Notes: generated from the letters alone by a model not told the origin. Shown: positions 18,833-29,369, counted from the stretch's first letter. The stretch: DNA of 64,000 nucleotides from Thalassotalea sediminis (GCF_030295915.1 NZ_AP027361.1:1984001-2048000), one strand, 5' to 3'. Translations and numbers: made by a program.

Positions 18833-20982
18833 TAACTATTCACCCGCGTGATTAACCAACTATTGTGGATATGTTTATTGCGCTGAAAATCTCTATCTCG
18901 CGTTTGCTCAGAAATGTTAGTTGCCTTTAACCCAATCGCTGCGAGTCCATCATGATCTATTTTGAAGTTACGTTTGTTGTTGGTAAAGATAATCTCGCCG
19001 CCTTCATTCAAACTGGCAACGGCGTCAGTTATTACGTCTAAATGATCACGCTGTACATCAAAACTATCTTCCATACGTTTTGAATTTGAAAACGTAGGCG
19101 GATCAATAAAAATAACATCAAATCCGTTTTTATTTTCTTTTAACCATGTTAAGCAGTCTGCTTGAATAAAGCTGTATTGTTCACCGCTTAGGTTATTCAA
19201 ATCAAAGTTTTCTTTCGCCCAGCTTAAGTAGGTATTTGACATATCTACTGTTGTGACTGATTTTGCACCATGAAGTGCGGATTGAACGGAAACAGAGCCT
19301 GTATACGCAAACAAATTGAGCAATGATTTGTTTTTCGCTTTCTGTGCGACAATTTGTCGTGTTTTACGGTGATCTAAAAATAAGCCTGTATCGAGGTAAT
19401 CCCAGAGGTTAATTTTAAATTTGGCGCCATACTCGCTTAAGGTTATAGACTGTTGCTTTTGAGCAAGTTTTTGATATTGATTTGTGCCCTTCTGCTTTGC
19501 ACGCGTTTTTAAGACGACTTTATCGGCAGGAATTTCTAGCGTTTTTGGCGCGAAGTAAATCACTTCTTGCAAACGTTTAGCCGCTTTAGTGGGTTCAATA
19601 TTAGCTGGTGGCGCGTATTCTTGAATAACAAGGTAATCACCATAAACATCTACCGCTACATTATATTCTGGTATATCAGCATCATATAAACGGTAACAAT
19701 CTAGTTGTTCTTTTTTAAGCCAGTTTTTTAAGTTTTTTCGGTTTTTTAGCAAACGATTAGCAAATGCTGAATCCATACCGGAAAAGTCAGCTTGTGGCGT
19801 ACGTTCGTCTTTAGCACGCTGTTTATCGTTTATTTGATAACAAGCTAATTGACAATCTAACGGACCATTTTTAAATTTATAACGTTTATCACTACTTAAT
19901 TTCAATAACGTTAACAGTTCTATATTGGCCGTAAATATTGAAATTCGCCATTGATCAAAGTTTTCTTTAAATGACTGGCCTAAATGTACGAAGGTTTCAA
20001 CTAATTCAGGAAGTTCACCAATACGCTCGCCATAAGGCGGGTTGAAAACGATATAACCTGCATCACTGAACTTATTTGTTAGTTGGCTGGCATCGGCTTC
20101 AGAAAATTCAATAAAATCAGAAAACCCAGCATTACGTGCATTTTGTTTAGCCGCTTTTAGTACACGACCGTCTTCATCATAGCCATATACCTTTCCAGAA
20201 AATTGAGCTAGTGCTTGTTCTGTATTGGCTTTAGCATCAGCTAAAGCGTGTTGCCATGTTTCGACTTCATGTGCTAACCAATGTTCAAACCCCCAAGTAT
20301 CTCGATGAATATTCGGTGCGCATCCAATAGCCATTGACACCGCTTCTATCAGCAAAGTACCTGAGCCACACATTGGGTCAATAAGTGGTTTAGTTTGATC
20401 ATCCAACCAACCGCTACGGGTAATAATAGCTGCTGCAAGGTTTTCTTTTAACGGTGCAGCCCCCGTACTTTCACGGTAACCACGTTGGAATAATGACCGG
20501 CCTGAAAAATCTAAATAAAAGCTCACATTTCCTTTCAGTAACCTTGCTTGTATACGAATATCTGGTTGATATTTATCTACATTAGGGCGAGCTAATCCAC
20601 AATCGCGAAAATGATCTACAATGGCGTCTTTAACGGTTAATCCACCGAATTGGCTATTACGTATTTCACGACTTTTACCAACAAAGTCAATAGCAAAACT
20701 TTTATCACTATCAAAAATGTCTGACCAAACAACATCACTTGCCGCCGCATGCAAAGTATCTTTGTCATCAGCATCACTTGATGCTAGTTTTAATAACACT
20801 CTAGAAGCAAACCTTGTCCAAATACAAATTCGGTAGGCGGTTTCAATTGCAGCGGAAAAATAAACACCTTCTGGTTTTTGTACAACGTCGTCGGCACCAA
20901 ACGACGTTAACTCTTGCGCCAATAAAATTTCGATACCAGGTGATGTTAACGCTAAAAATTGATGTGTAGACTTGATTTCCAT
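18832..20982 (-). CDS. rlmL: Bifunctional 23S rRNA methyltransferase RlmKL
   Basis: A 716 aa fusion enzyme that makes m2G2445 (RlmL half) and m7G2069 (RlmK half) in 23S rRNA. The N-terminal half has a THUMP region and a methyltransferase domain with DPMCGSGTLLIEA and NPPYGER. The C-terminal half has LFAYTGSVSV and DPPTFSNSKRM. I chose ATG at 20982 (MEIKSTHQFLALTSPG), which has AGGAAG about 6-8 nt upstream and matches the family start; an upstream in-frame start at 21021 adds 13 atypical residues. It leads the rlmL-glutaredoxin-uup operon. Confidence 0.96.
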   Translation of the reverse strand: MEIKSTHQFLALTSPGIEILLAQELTSFGADDVVQKPEGVYFSAAIETAYRICIWTRFASRVLLKLASSDADDKDTLHAAASDVVWSDIFDSDKSFAIDFVGKSREIRNSQFGGLTVKDAIVDHFRDCGLARPNVDKYQPDIRIQARLLKGNVSFYLDFSGRSLFQRGYRESTGAAPLKENLAAAIITRSGWLDDQTKPLIDPMCGSGTLLIEAVSMAIGCAPNIHRDTWGFEHWLAHEVETWQHALADAKANTEQALAQFSGKVYGYDEDGRVLKAAKQNARNAGFSDFIEFSEADASQLTNKFSDAGYIVFNPPYGERIGELPELVETFVHLGQSFKENFDQWRISIFTANIELLTLLKLSSDKRYKFKNGPLDCQLACYQINDKQRAKDERTPQADFSGMDSAFANRLLKNRKNLKNWLKKEQLDCYRLYDADIPEYNVAVDVYGDYLVIQEYAPPANIEPTKAAKRLQEVIYFAPKTLEIPADKVVLKTRAKQKGTNQYQKLAQKQQSITLSEYGAKFKINLWDYLDTGLFLDHRKTRQIVAQKAKNKSLLNLFAYTGSVSVQSALHGAKSVTTVDMSNTYLSWAKENFDLNNLSGEQYSFIQADCLTWLKENKNGFDVIFIDPPTFSNSKRMEDSFDVQRDHLDVITDAVASLNEGGEIIFTNNKRNFKIDHDGLAAIGLKATNISEQTRDRDFQRNKHIHNSWLITRVNS

Positions 20983-21129
20983 ACAGAGCTTCCTATGAGA
21001 ATAGACCGCAATTATAAACAATCCGTATAGTTACGAATAGTGCTTTTCTAATAAAGACAGTAATAAAAGCACAAAAAAAGAACGAGTTGATTAACTTCCG
21101 TACGAATAGAAAAAAATTGCCAAAACGCC

Positions 21130-21158
21130 TTGCATTCTAACGCAAGTATCTCTAACAT
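21130..21158 (+). promoter_or_regulatory. Promoter of the initiator tRNA cluster
   Basis: TTGCAT (21130-21135) and TAACAT (21153-21158) are 17 bp apart and are followed by a GC-rich discriminator (ACGCCTCGC), as is common for stable RNA promoters under stringent control. The first tRNA starts 35 bp downstream. Confidence 0.5.
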
Positions 21159-21193
21159 ACGCCTCGCTTTCAACAAGGTTGTAAAGAGACAGG

Positions 21194-21270
<77 letters not shown>

Positions 21271-21355
21271 TTTCTTTGATTAACTTGTTGGAACACATTG
21301 AAAGAACAATCTTTCAAGGCTTACTTAATAAAACTTATTTATTAAGTCATTCGGA

Positions 21356-21432
<77 letters not shown>

Positions 21433-21448
21433 ACTTTATACCGATATG

Positions 21449-21457
21449 TGGTATAAT
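21449..21457 (+). promoter_or_regulatory. Possible internal promoter between tRNA-fMet copies 2 and 3
   Basis: TGGTATAAT is a perfect extended -10 element, present only in the middle spacer and absent from spacers 1 and 3. No clear -35 element is seen. Confidence 0.35.
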
Positions 21458-21514
21458 TAAAGAGAGATTTCTTTCAAGGCTTACTTAATAAAGCTTTTTA
21501 TTAAGTCATTCGGA

Positions 21515-21591
<77 letters not shown>

Positions 21592-21676
21592 TTTCTTTGA
21601 TTAACTTGTTGGAACACATTGAAAGAACAATCTTTCAAGGCTTACTTAATAAAACTTATTTATTAAGTCATTCGGA

Positions 21677-21753
<77 letters not shown>

Positions 21754-22358
21754 ACTCCTACTTGTTTAATTCTCTAATAGTATTTCACAGCTTTGAACAT
21801 ACAACCTTTTTGTCGTCAGTTCATTCTCCATTAGATATGGGCTCCCGCAACCAACTCCTTACTTGCTTAATTCTCTAATAGTATTTCATAGCTTTGAACA
21901 TACAACCTTGTTGTCGTCAGTTCACTCTCCATTAGATATGGGCTCCCGCAACCAACTTCTTACTTGCTTAATTCTCTAATAGTATTTCACAGCTTTGAAC
22001 ATACAACCTTGTTGTCGTCAGTTCACTTTCAATTAGATATGGGCTCCCGCAACCAACTCCTTACTTGCTTAATTCTCTAATAGTATTTCATAGCTTTGAA
22101 CATACAACCTTGTTGTCGTCAGTTCACTCTCCATTAGATATGGGCTCCCGCAACCAACTTCTTACTTGCTTAATTCTCTAATAGTATTTCACAGCTTTGA
22201 CCATACAACCTTTTTGTCGTCAGTTCATTCTCCATCAGATATGGGCTCCCGCAACCAACTTCTTACTTGCTTAATTCTCTAACAGTATTTTATAGCTTTG
22301 ACCATACAACCTTTTTGTCGTCAGTTCACTCTCCATTAGAAATGGGCTCCCGCAGCCA
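21754..22358 (+). repeat. Six 101-bp tandem repeats each ending in a tRNA-fMet 3' terminus
   Basis: Units run 21754-21853 (100 bp), 21854-21954, 21955-22055, 22056-22156, 22157-22257 and 22258-22358. Each has about 59 nt unlike the tRNA, then GTCGTCAGTTCA (5' side of the T arm), about 15-16 nt not in the tRNA, then GGCTCCCGCAACCA (acceptor 3' strand with CCA; CGCAGCCA in the last unit). The 5' half of the tRNA is missing, so no unit can fold as a tRNA. A small hairpin around ACAACCTTGTTGT precedes the T-arm remnant in units 2-4. No terminator is evident after the array. The layout recalls the tyrT repeats of E. coli. Confidence 0.95.
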
Positions 22359-22512
22359 CGTCTATTCCCCTGTAACTATGCATGTATATGATCATCCTAT
22401 TTTAATAAACAATCCCTACTTTTATACACGCAATGATTGAACTAATTATCCTTGTATTTTTAGTCGGAGGTTTGTACGATTCTGCCGCCACACTTAACCA
22501 TTAGGATGTTTT

Positions 22513-22734
22513 ATGTCTATTACCTTAGGTCGTTATCAACACTTTAAAGGCAATTTTTATAACGTACTTCATATTGCAAAACATAGCGAAACAGAAGAGT
22601 TACATGTTGTATATCAACCTGAATACGGAGAGAGAGAGGTATGGATTCGACCACTTAGCATGTTTGATGAAACGATAGAAAGAGATGGAAAAATGATTAA
22701 ACGCTTTAAGTTCGTTGGCAATAAAACCGCTTAA
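22513..22734 (+). CDS. DUF1653 protein
   Basis: A 73 aa protein beginning MSITLGRYQHFKGNFYNVLHIAKHSE. The GRYxHFKGNxYxVLxxAKHSE core and the WIRPLSMFDE end match DUF1653, a small family of unknown function. TTAGGAT lies upstream of the ATG. It is the first gene after the tRNA repeat array, and with no terminator seen between them it may receive read-through. Confidence 0.88.
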   Translation: MSITLGRYQHFKGNFYNVLHIAKHSETEELHVVYQPEYGEREVWIRPLSMFDETIERDGKMIKRFKFVGNKTA

Positions 22735-22817
22735 GTTTAATACACTGTTAGCAGAGCATAAAAACACAACTAACACCAAACGAATATCGCATGGTGTTAA
22801 ACGGTTTAATGGTCAAT

Positions 22818-23087
22818 TTAACCAATTGAAAAGTGGTTATGCTGCTGCCACGGAATTTGTTTGGCCTTAACTTCAGCTACTTTAGCTTGTGGAGGGCCAG
22901 TGTTTAACCAATTAAGCATTTTATCAACATTTTCTTCTTCACCACACAAAAGTAACTCCACCTCACCATCAGCAAGGTTATGAGCATAACCACTTAATCC
23001 ATACTCAATTGCCATCTGTTGACTAGACGCTCGAAAATAAACGCCTTGTACAACGCCTCTAACGTGAGCTAGGTAACTAACATTCAT
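22818..23087 (-). CDS. yccX: Acylphosphatase YccX
   Basis: An 89 aa acylphosphatase that hydrolyses acyl phosphates such as acetyl phosphate. The catalytic residues are R19 in GVVQGVYFR and N37 in GYAHNLADG. I chose ATG at 23087 because it gives the usual length and has GAGG about 9 nt upstream; an in-frame TTG at 23102 adds five residues. It is divergent from rlmI, which is also its neighbour in E. coli. Confidence 0.94.
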   Translation of the reverse strand: MNVSYLAHVRGVVQGVYFRASSQQMAIEYGLSGYAHNLADGEVELLLCGEEENVDKMLNWLNTGPPQAKVAEVKAKQIPWQQHNHFSIG

Positions 23088-23188
23088 AAATTCATCCCTC
23101 AATTATTGAAAATACAAATTCTTCATTGCACCTTATTCGCCGATTGTCTAAACTCGGCGCAATTTTTACCGCTTTGGTTAAGTATAGA

Positions 23189-24379
23189 ATGTCAGCAAGA
23201 ATTTATTTAAAAGAAGGTCGAGAAAAATCACTATTAAGAAAACATCCTTGGATATTTTCTAAAGCGATTAATAAAGTTAAAGGTAACCCTATGTTAGGAG
23301 ATACCGTAGATCTATTTGATAATAAAGGGAAATGGCTAGCCAAAGGCGCATATTCTCCTGAATCACAAATCACCATTAGGGTATGGTCGTTTGATGAAAA
23401 TGAAGAAATTGATCAGACATTTTTTTACAAAAAACTTATGGATGCTCAATCCAGACGTCAATGGTTTATTGATCGTGATGGATTAACAGGCTACCGTCTT
23501 ATCGCTGGTGAATCGGATGGGTTGCCAGGCGTTACCATTGATAAATATGAAAATTTAATCGTATGTCAGTTATTAAGTGCTGGCGCAGAGTTTCACCGCT
23601 ACACCATTGTGAACGCATTAACTGAGCTATTCCCAGACTGTCACATTTATGATCGATCCGACGTAGATGTTCGTAGAAAAGAAGGGTTACCACTTACAAC
23701 CGGTTGGTTAACAGAGGAGCAACCATCTACTGCAACGATTATCGAAGAACATGGTTTGAAAATTCATGTTGATGTAGCTAAAGGCCACAAAACAGGGTTT
23801 TATTTAGATCAACGAGACGCCCGTGCAATTGCAGGTAAGTATGCAAAAGATAAATCTGTGCTGAACTGTTTTTCTTATACTGGCACATTTGCTTTGCATT
23901 GTGCGGCAAATAACGCAAAAGAAGTTACTAATGTTGATGTGTCACAACAAGCATTAGATCTTGCGAAAGCTAATATCGAACTAAATAACTTATCAGCTTG
24001 TAATGTTAACTATGTAAAAGAAGATGTATTTAAACTTTTGCGACAATACAAAAAACAAGGTATTACGTTTGATATGATCATCTTAGATCCACCTAAATTT
24101 GTAGACGCTAAAGCACAATTAACATCAGCATGTAGAGGTTACAAAGATATCAATATGATCGCTATGCAGTTGTTAAACCCTGGCGGGTTATTATTAACCT
24201 TTTCTTGTTCAGGTTTACTCGATGTAAGCTTATTTCAAAAAGTAGTGGCTGACGCGGCATTAGATGCCAATAAAACAGTACATTTTGTAGAGAGAACAAT
24301 GCAAGCTGCCGATCATCCCATTGCCAGTAATTACCCAGAGGGCTATTACTTAAAAGGATTAGTGTGCCAAGTAAGTTAA
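23189..24379 (+). CDS. rlmI: 23S rRNA (cytosine-1962-C5) methyltransferase RlmI
   Basis: A 396 aa SAM-dependent methyltransferase that makes m5C1962 in 23S rRNA. An N-terminal PUA-like domain ([14 protein letters not shown]) precedes the Rossmann domain with [14 protein letters not shown] and the catalytic region LDPPKFVD and FSCSG. I chose ATG at 23189 because [16 protein letters not shown] aligns with the E. coli start and gives exactly its length; the open frame continues 21 codons upstream. Confidence 0.96.
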   Translation: MSARIYLKEGREKSLLRKHPWIFSKAINKVKGNPMLGDTVDLFDNKGKWLAKGAYSPESQITIRVWSFDENEEIDQTFFYKKLMDAQSRRQWFIDRDGLTGYRLIAGESDGLPGVTIDKYENLIVCQLLSAGAEFHRYTIVNALTELFPDCHIYDRSDVDVRRKEGLPLTTGWLTEEQPSTATIIEEHGLKIHVDVAKGHKTGFYLDQRDARAIAGKYAKDKSVLNCFSYTGTFALHCAANNAKEVTNVDVSQQALDLAKANIELNNLSACNVNYVKEDVFKLLRQYKKQGITFDMIILDPPKFVDAKAQLTSACRGYKDINMIAMQLLNPGGLLLTFSCSGLLDVSLFQKVVADAALDANKTVHFVERTMQAADHPIASNYPEGYYLKGLVCQVS

Positions 24380-24400
24380 AGGCATACCCTTTAACTTACT
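24370..24400. repeat. 13-bp inverted repeat between rlmI and the PilZ gene
   Basis: AGTAAGTTAAAGG (24370-24382) pairs perfectly with CCTTTAACTTACT (24388-24400) around CATAC. It overlaps the rlmI stop and sits between convergent genes, so it may end transcription or protect 3' ends, but it has no T-run. Confidence 0.6.
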
Positions 24401-24403
24401 CGA

Positions 24404-24706
24404 TTAGTCAATTTCAGAAATGTTTATGCCGATAAGATAATTGTCGGCAGACTCTTCTTCTATTCTAACCACCTTTCCACGTACATCTAACGGTTGTACA
24501 TTGCCACCAGACGACTCCATATTTACCCGCACATCAGTGTTCATTTCAATAGGATGTGCCATCTCTATTGCCATTCCTGTTGCGCTTAAGTCTCTACATG
24601 TCGCTAAAATAGTACTATTTGCTTCGTCATCAATAATAGTGACTGTAACGTCACTATTTAGCATCATACGATAGAAATCACGTTTATCATCGTAACTTAC
24701 AACCAT
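24404..24706 (-). CDS. PilZ domain protein
   Basis: A protein of about 100 aa made of a single PilZ domain. The c-di-GMP-binding motifs are present: RDFYR (RxxxR) near the N-terminus and DLSATG (DxSxxG) in the middle, so it should bind c-di-GMP. The ATG at 24706 has GGAG 7 nt upstream; a GTG one codon earlier is possible. The target process cannot be read from the neighbours; it is convergent with rlmI. Confidence 0.9.
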   Translation of the reverse strand: MVVSYDDKRDFYRMMLNSDVTVTIIDDEANSTILATCRDLSATGMAIEMAHPIEMNTDVRVNMESSGGNVQPLDVRGKVVRIEEESADNYLIGINISEID

Positions 24707-24845
24707 CACATCACTCCACTAAATTACCTTTTTAAGCTACACGTTGACCGTTAATATTTGCTCATTAAAAACCTGATCAAGGTGTACTACCCTTGTACTC
24801 TTTATACGCAAGCAATAATTGCATGTCAAATAGCGCAAAAGCAAA

Positions 24846-27800
24846 CTATTTTAACAATTGATTTATATGGTTTTTAATACGCTTTGCAGATATTGGGTAA
24901 GCGGTTCCTAAGTTCTGTGCAAACAATGAAACACGCAGTTCTTCTATCATCCATCTTACTTCACCCAATTCATTAACAAGTGCAAGATCATGCTTTTGCT
25001 TTTGTAACGCCTCTTGATATAAGTGTTGTATCTTATCTATTTCAATTACTTTTAGTCGATCTTGATTAACATCGATAGCAAGTTTCTCTAATCTACGCAT
25101 CAATGCTTTTAAGTAACGTTCAATATCACTAATACGCTGATATCCTGAATTAGTAATAAAACCTTTGTAAACAAGTGAAGCCAAATGAGTTTTTACATCG
25201 CCATGAGCTTGGATCATGTTAAGGGGTACATTACCTTTCAACTTTTTACTAATATCATGCGCTAAACTTAAAACGCGTTCTACCTGAATCGCAAGCGATA
25301 ATACCGCATCAGCGAGTTCTACACGAATATGTTCCTTTACTCGTTCAAACGCCACTCTATCTCGCGGATAATCACCTTGTTGTTGGATTAAATGTTGGCA
25401 AGAAGCAAGAATACAGTCATTGAGCAATTCAGCAATAGAGCCAAATGGATTGAAATATAACCCTAGTTTAGCTTTATTAGGGAGCTTTTCTTGTAGGTAT
25501 TTAATCGGTGACGGAATATTAAGTAACACTAACCTTGCAACACCAAAATGCATAGCTTTATCAGCTAAGGGCTTATGCTCAAAAAGCTCAATCGCAACAG
25601 ATTTTTTATGATCGACCAATGCAGGAAAGGCTTTAATTGACAAATTAGCGACTTTCTTTTCATAGTAATTGGGAATATTATCAAAATCCCAAACCGTTAT
25701 ATCATCGCGCTCGATCCCCTTATCGGCCACTTTTTGTATCGATGCTTTTACTTTGCCTTGTAACTTTTCTTGCAGTTCTAGTATGTCTCGTCCTTGTGCA
25801 ACTAATTTATTTTTTTCGTTAAAAATTTTAAAATTCATTTGCAAGTGAACGGGTATTTCCACCTCCTGCCACGCCTCTTCTGGAATTTTTACTCCAGTCA
25901 TGCGTAATAATTGCTTTTCCATTGCTTGCCGTAAGGTAAGTTCACTTGGTGATATAGCATCAAAACATGCCTGGGCATAATTTGGAGCAGGCACAAAATT
26001 ACGACGTACACTTTTAGGAAGCGCTTTTATCAAGGCCATAATCAATTCATAACGTAAGGCCGGTATTTGCCAATCAAAGCCTTGATCACTAATTTGATTT
26101 AGCACGCCTATTGGTATGTGTACGCTAACGCCATCATCTTCATCACCTGGATGAAAATGATAACTTAACGGTAAGGTAAAGTTTTGCTGTTGCCATACAT
26201 CTGGGTATTCTGCCTTTGAAACAACGGCACTGTCTTCATTTAATAAAAATGCTTTAGTAAAATTTAATAATTTAGGGCTTTTACGTTTTTCTTTTTGCCA
26301 CCAACTCAGAAAACTTCGCTGACAAATTACCTCTGCCGGCAGGCGTTCATCGTAAAATTGACATAATAGTTCTTCATCAACCAAGAAGTCTTTTCGTCGT
26401 GCTTTTTGCTCTAGCTTCTCAATATCTTTGACAAGATCACGGTTTCGTTGGAAAAAAGACTCCTTGATAGTCGAATCGCCATTAACTAAAGCTTCTCGAA
26501 TGAAAATTTCTCGACAGGTATGAGGCTCAATTTTATTAAAGGTAACCTTTCTTTTAGCAACCAATATTAAGCCGTATAGGGTTACCTGTTCAAAGGCCAT
26601 TACTGCACCTTGTTTTCGTTCCCAATGCGGTTCACTATAATTTCTCTTAACAAGATGCGCCGACATAGGTTCAACCCAAGCAGGGTCTATTTTAGCAACA
26701 ACACGGGCAAACAACCGACTCGTTTCTACAAGCTCTGTAGCCATCAACCACTTAGGATTCTTTTTGGCTAAGTTTGAGCCTGGAAAAACGAAAAAGCGTG
26801 AATTTCTTGCACCTTTATATTCACGGTTTTCATCAAGTTGCCCTAAATGACTCAGCAAGCCAGATAATATTGCTTGGTGTATCGTATCACCCGACGACTC
26901 TTTCTCAGCTGACCAATTCACCGATGTTAAAGCGATATTTTGCTCTTTTAACGTTAACTTCAGTTGACTGTAAATATCTTGCCACTCACGGATACGAACA
27001 TAAGATAAATACTCTTTCTGACAAAGCTTTCGAAACTGGTTGTTTGTAAGTGATTTTTGCTGTTCATTAATATATTGCCACAAGCTTAGAAAACTTAAAA
27101 AATCTGATCCTTTAACCTTAAAGCGACTATGTTTTTCATCTGCTGCTTGCTGTTTTTCATGTGGCCTTTCTCGCGGATCTTGAATGCTTATACCGCTGAC
27201 TATCACAAACACCTCGTCAACACAGCCATAATCAATTGCTGTTAACACCATTTTTGCTAAACGTGGATCAACAGGGTATTTAGCTAGCTGTCTACCACTT
27301 TGGGTGAGTGTTGTTTTGTTTTTTCGAGTATGAATAGCCGCAAGTTCTTCTAAAAGTCTTACGCCATCTTTAATATTACGATTATCCGGCGCCTGAACGA
27401 AAGGAAATTCATCAATGTGTCCAAGATCTAGCGCTAACATTTGTAATATAACTGTTGCTAAGTTAGTTCTCAAAATTTCCGGATCAGTAAATTCAGGACG
27501 ATTCAGATAGTCATCTTCTGAGTAAAGACGAATACATACGCCTTCAGATACACGACCACAGCGACCAGCCCTTTGATTAGCACTTGCCTGAGATATTGGT
27601 TCAATTGGTAAACGTTGTACTTTAGTTCGATAGCTATATCTTGATATACGTGCGGTACCGGGGTCTATAACATATTTAATCCCTGGAACTGTTAATGATG
27701 TTTCTGCGACATTCGTTGCTAATACGATGTTTCGTCCAGTATGCTGTTGAAAAATCCGATTTTGTTCTTGTACAGTCAACCTAGAGTATAACGGTAAAAT

Positions 27801-28805
27801 TTGTGTGTGAGCAAAGTGCTCTTTTTCAAGTGCATTAGCAGTGTCTCGAATTTCGCGTTCACCGTTTAAAAAGACTAAAATATCCCCCATAGGCAGCGCA
27901 GAAAGCTCTTCAATTGCCTGAATAATGCCATTAATAATATCGACATTTTCATTTTGCTCACTTAAAGGACGATATCTCATCTCAACAGGATAAGTACGTC
28001 CAGAAACTTCGATAATCGGCACCGGTTTTTGATTAGGTAATTGAAAATGCTTAGCAAATCTTTCTGGGTCAATGGTTGCTGAAGTAATAATAATTTTTAA
28101 ATCAGGTCTTTTGGGCAATATTTGACGCAAATAACCCAAGATAAAATCGATATTTAAACTTCGTTCATGGGCTTCATCAATAATGATAGTATCGTATTGT
28201 CTGAGTAGTCTATCTCGTTGCATTTCAGCCAATAAAATACCATCTGTCATTAGCTTAACGTAACTTTTTTCACTCACCTGATCGGTAAAACGTACTTTAT
28301 AACCAATTAAATCGCCAACCGATGATTCAAGTTCTTCAGCAATACGGCTTGCCACTGTTCGGGCAGCTATTCGACGTGGTTGTGTGTGGCCTATCATGCC
28401 CTCTATACCACGCCCTAATGCCATACAAATTTTAGGAATCTGTGTTGTTTTGCCTGAGCCTGTTTCACCCGCAATAATGACAACCTGGTTTTGTTCTATT
28501 GCCTGTGAAATACGCTCCACACTTTCTGAAACAGGCAGACCATCAGGGTAATCAATCGATAATTTCCGTTGTAATTTACTCTGTTTGTGCTCAATTGACG
28601 CTTTTATCTGCCTTGCTATTTGTTGTAGCACTTTTTGCTGCTTATTAACGTCAGATATTTTGGCTAAACCCAAAAGTCGTTTTTTTAATAAACCAATATC
28701 TGATTGTCTTACATCAGCAAGCTGAGACTGCAATTGGCTTATCGAAAGGGATGAATCAGCAGTATTATTGTCTGGAAAGGAGATATTAGAATTTTCAGAA
28801 GGCAA
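24846..28805 (-). CDS. hrpA: ATP-dependent RNA helicase HrpA
   Basis: A 1319 aa DEAH-box helicase, near the 1300 aa of E. coli HrpA, which rescues stalled ribosomes. The Walker A GETGSGKTTQIPK, DEAH box (IIIDEAHERSLN), SAT motif (ITSATIDPERF) and QRAGRCGR motif VI are all present. The helicase-associated domains and the long HrpA-specific C-terminal part (DUF3418 region) follow. It is a monocistronic gene, well separated from both neighbours. Confidence 0.97.
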   Translation of the reverse strand: MPSENSNISFPDNNTADSSLSISQLQSQLADVRQSDIGLLKKRLLGLAKISDVNKQQKVLQQIARQIKASIEHKQSKLQRKLSIDYPDGLPVSESVERISQAIEQNQVVIIAGETGSGKTTQIPKICMALGRGIEGMIGHTQPRRIAARTVASRIAEELESSVGDLIGYKVRFTDQVSEKSYVKLMTDGILLAEMQRDRLLRQYDTIIIDEAHERSLNIDFILGYLRQILPKRPDLKIIITSATIDPERFAKHFQLPNQKPVPIIEVSGRTYPVEMRYRPLSEQNENVDIINGIIQAIEELSALPMGDILVFLNGEREIRDTANALEKEHFAHTQILPLYSRLTVQEQNRIFQQHTGRNIVLATNVAETSLTVPGIKYVIDPGTARISRYSYRTKVQRLPIEPISQASANQRAGRCGRVSEGVCIRLYSEDDYLNRPEFTDPEILRTNLATVILQMLALDLGHIDEFPFVQAPDNRNIKDGVRLLEELAAIHTRKNKTTLTQSGRQLAKYPVDPRLAKMVLTAIDYGCVDEVFVIVSGISIQDPRERPHEKQQAADEKHSRFKVKGSDFLSFLSLWQYINEQQKSLTNNQFRKLCQKEYLSYVRIREWQDIYSQLKLTLKEQNIALTSVNWSAEKESSGDTIHQAILSGLLSHLGQLDENREYKGARNSRFFVFPGSNLAKKNPKWLMATELVETSRLFARVVAKIDPAWVEPMSAHLVKRNYSEPHWERKQGAVMAFEQVTLYGLILVAKRKVTFNKIEPHTCREIFIREALVNGDSTIKESFFQRNRDLVKDIEKLEQKARRKDFLVDEELLCQFYDERLPAEVICQRSFLSWWQKEKRKSPKLLNFTKAFLLNEDSAVVSKAEYPDVWQQQNFTLPLSYHFHPGDEDDGVSVHIPIGVLNQISDQGFDWQIPALRYELIMALIKALPKSVRRNFVPAPNYAQACFDAISPSELTLRQAMEKQLLRMTGVKIPEEAWQEVEIPVHLQMNFKIFNEKNKLVAQGRDILELQEKLQGKVKASIQKVADKGIERDDITVWDFDNIPNYYEKKVANLSIKAFPALVDHKKSVAIELFEHKPLADKAMHFGVARLVLLNIPSPIKYLQEKLPNKAKLGLYFNPFGSIAELLNDCILASCQHLIQQQGDYPRDRVAFERVKEHIRVELADAVLSLAIQVERVLSLAHDISKKLKGNVPLNMIQAHGDVKTHLASLVYKGFITNSGYQRISDIERYLKALMRRLEKLAIDVNQDRLKVIEIDKIQHLYQEALQKQKHDLALVNELGEVRWMIEELRVSLFAQNLGTAYPISAKRIKNHINQLLK

Positions 28806-28870
28806 AATAGACTCTAAACAACAATTTAAAAGTCTATTTTATCAAGTATGTTAAGCAATACCAATACTGA

Positions 28871-29290
28871 CTATTTACTCGCTTGAAACTTTGTTCGTAA
28901 ATGTTTGTCCATTGCCATCAACACATCATTTCGACAAATGGTACCAAGCAGATGATCATCATCATCAATAACTGGATAAACTTTAGGTTTATTACATAAC
29001 ATTTTTTCCGCAAGATCTAACACACTGTCGTACGGTTTGACTGCTAAAACGTCACTACTCATTAACTGTGCAACATCTGATATATGTTCACTGTAATAAC
29101 TTGATTCGATCATTTTTCGCATAATATCGCTTTCAGAAAGAAATCCCACAAGTTTATTCTTATCATTAACGACAGGACCACCAATTTGTTTCGTTTTCAA
29201 AAATCTAAGCGACGCTTCCTCAATAACCATGTCAGGAGTAAATGTTACAGGATAATGGTTCATATAGTCTTTAACTTGTAATGATTCCAT
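28871..29290 (-). CDS. CBS-domain protein
   Basis: A 139 aa protein made of two CBS domains, roughly residues 5-60 (DYMNHYPVTFTPD...VGFLSESDI) and 75-130 (LMSSDVLAVKPYDSVLD...LGTICRNDVL). Such stand-alone Bateman modules usually bind adenine nucleotides and regulate partners. No partner is obvious here. AAAGG-rich sequence precedes the ATG. Confidence 0.9.
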   Translation of the reverse strand: MESLQVKDYMNHYPVTFTPDMVIEEASLRFLKTKQIGGPVVNDKNKLVGFLSESDIMRKMIESSYYSEHISDVAQLMSSDVLAVKPYDSVLDLAEKMLCNKPKVYPVIDDDDHLLGTICRNDVLMAMDKHLRTKFQASK

Positions 29291-29369
29291 GCCTTTGCCC
29301 TTTATTACTTTGATTTTATTGTTTGTTCTCTTTAAGCGTAGACCTAAACATTAAAAATTCCCAAGATTA

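Noticed and set aside
21754..22358. CRISPR-like look of the repeat array
   Set aside because: Units are 101 bp, nearly identical throughout, with tRNA-derived ends and no variable spacers or cas genes.
22433..22504. 23-codon hydrophobic open frame (MIELIILVFLVGGLYDS) before the DUF1653 gene
   Set aside because: No ribosome binding site and very short; a leader peptide is possible but cannot be supported.
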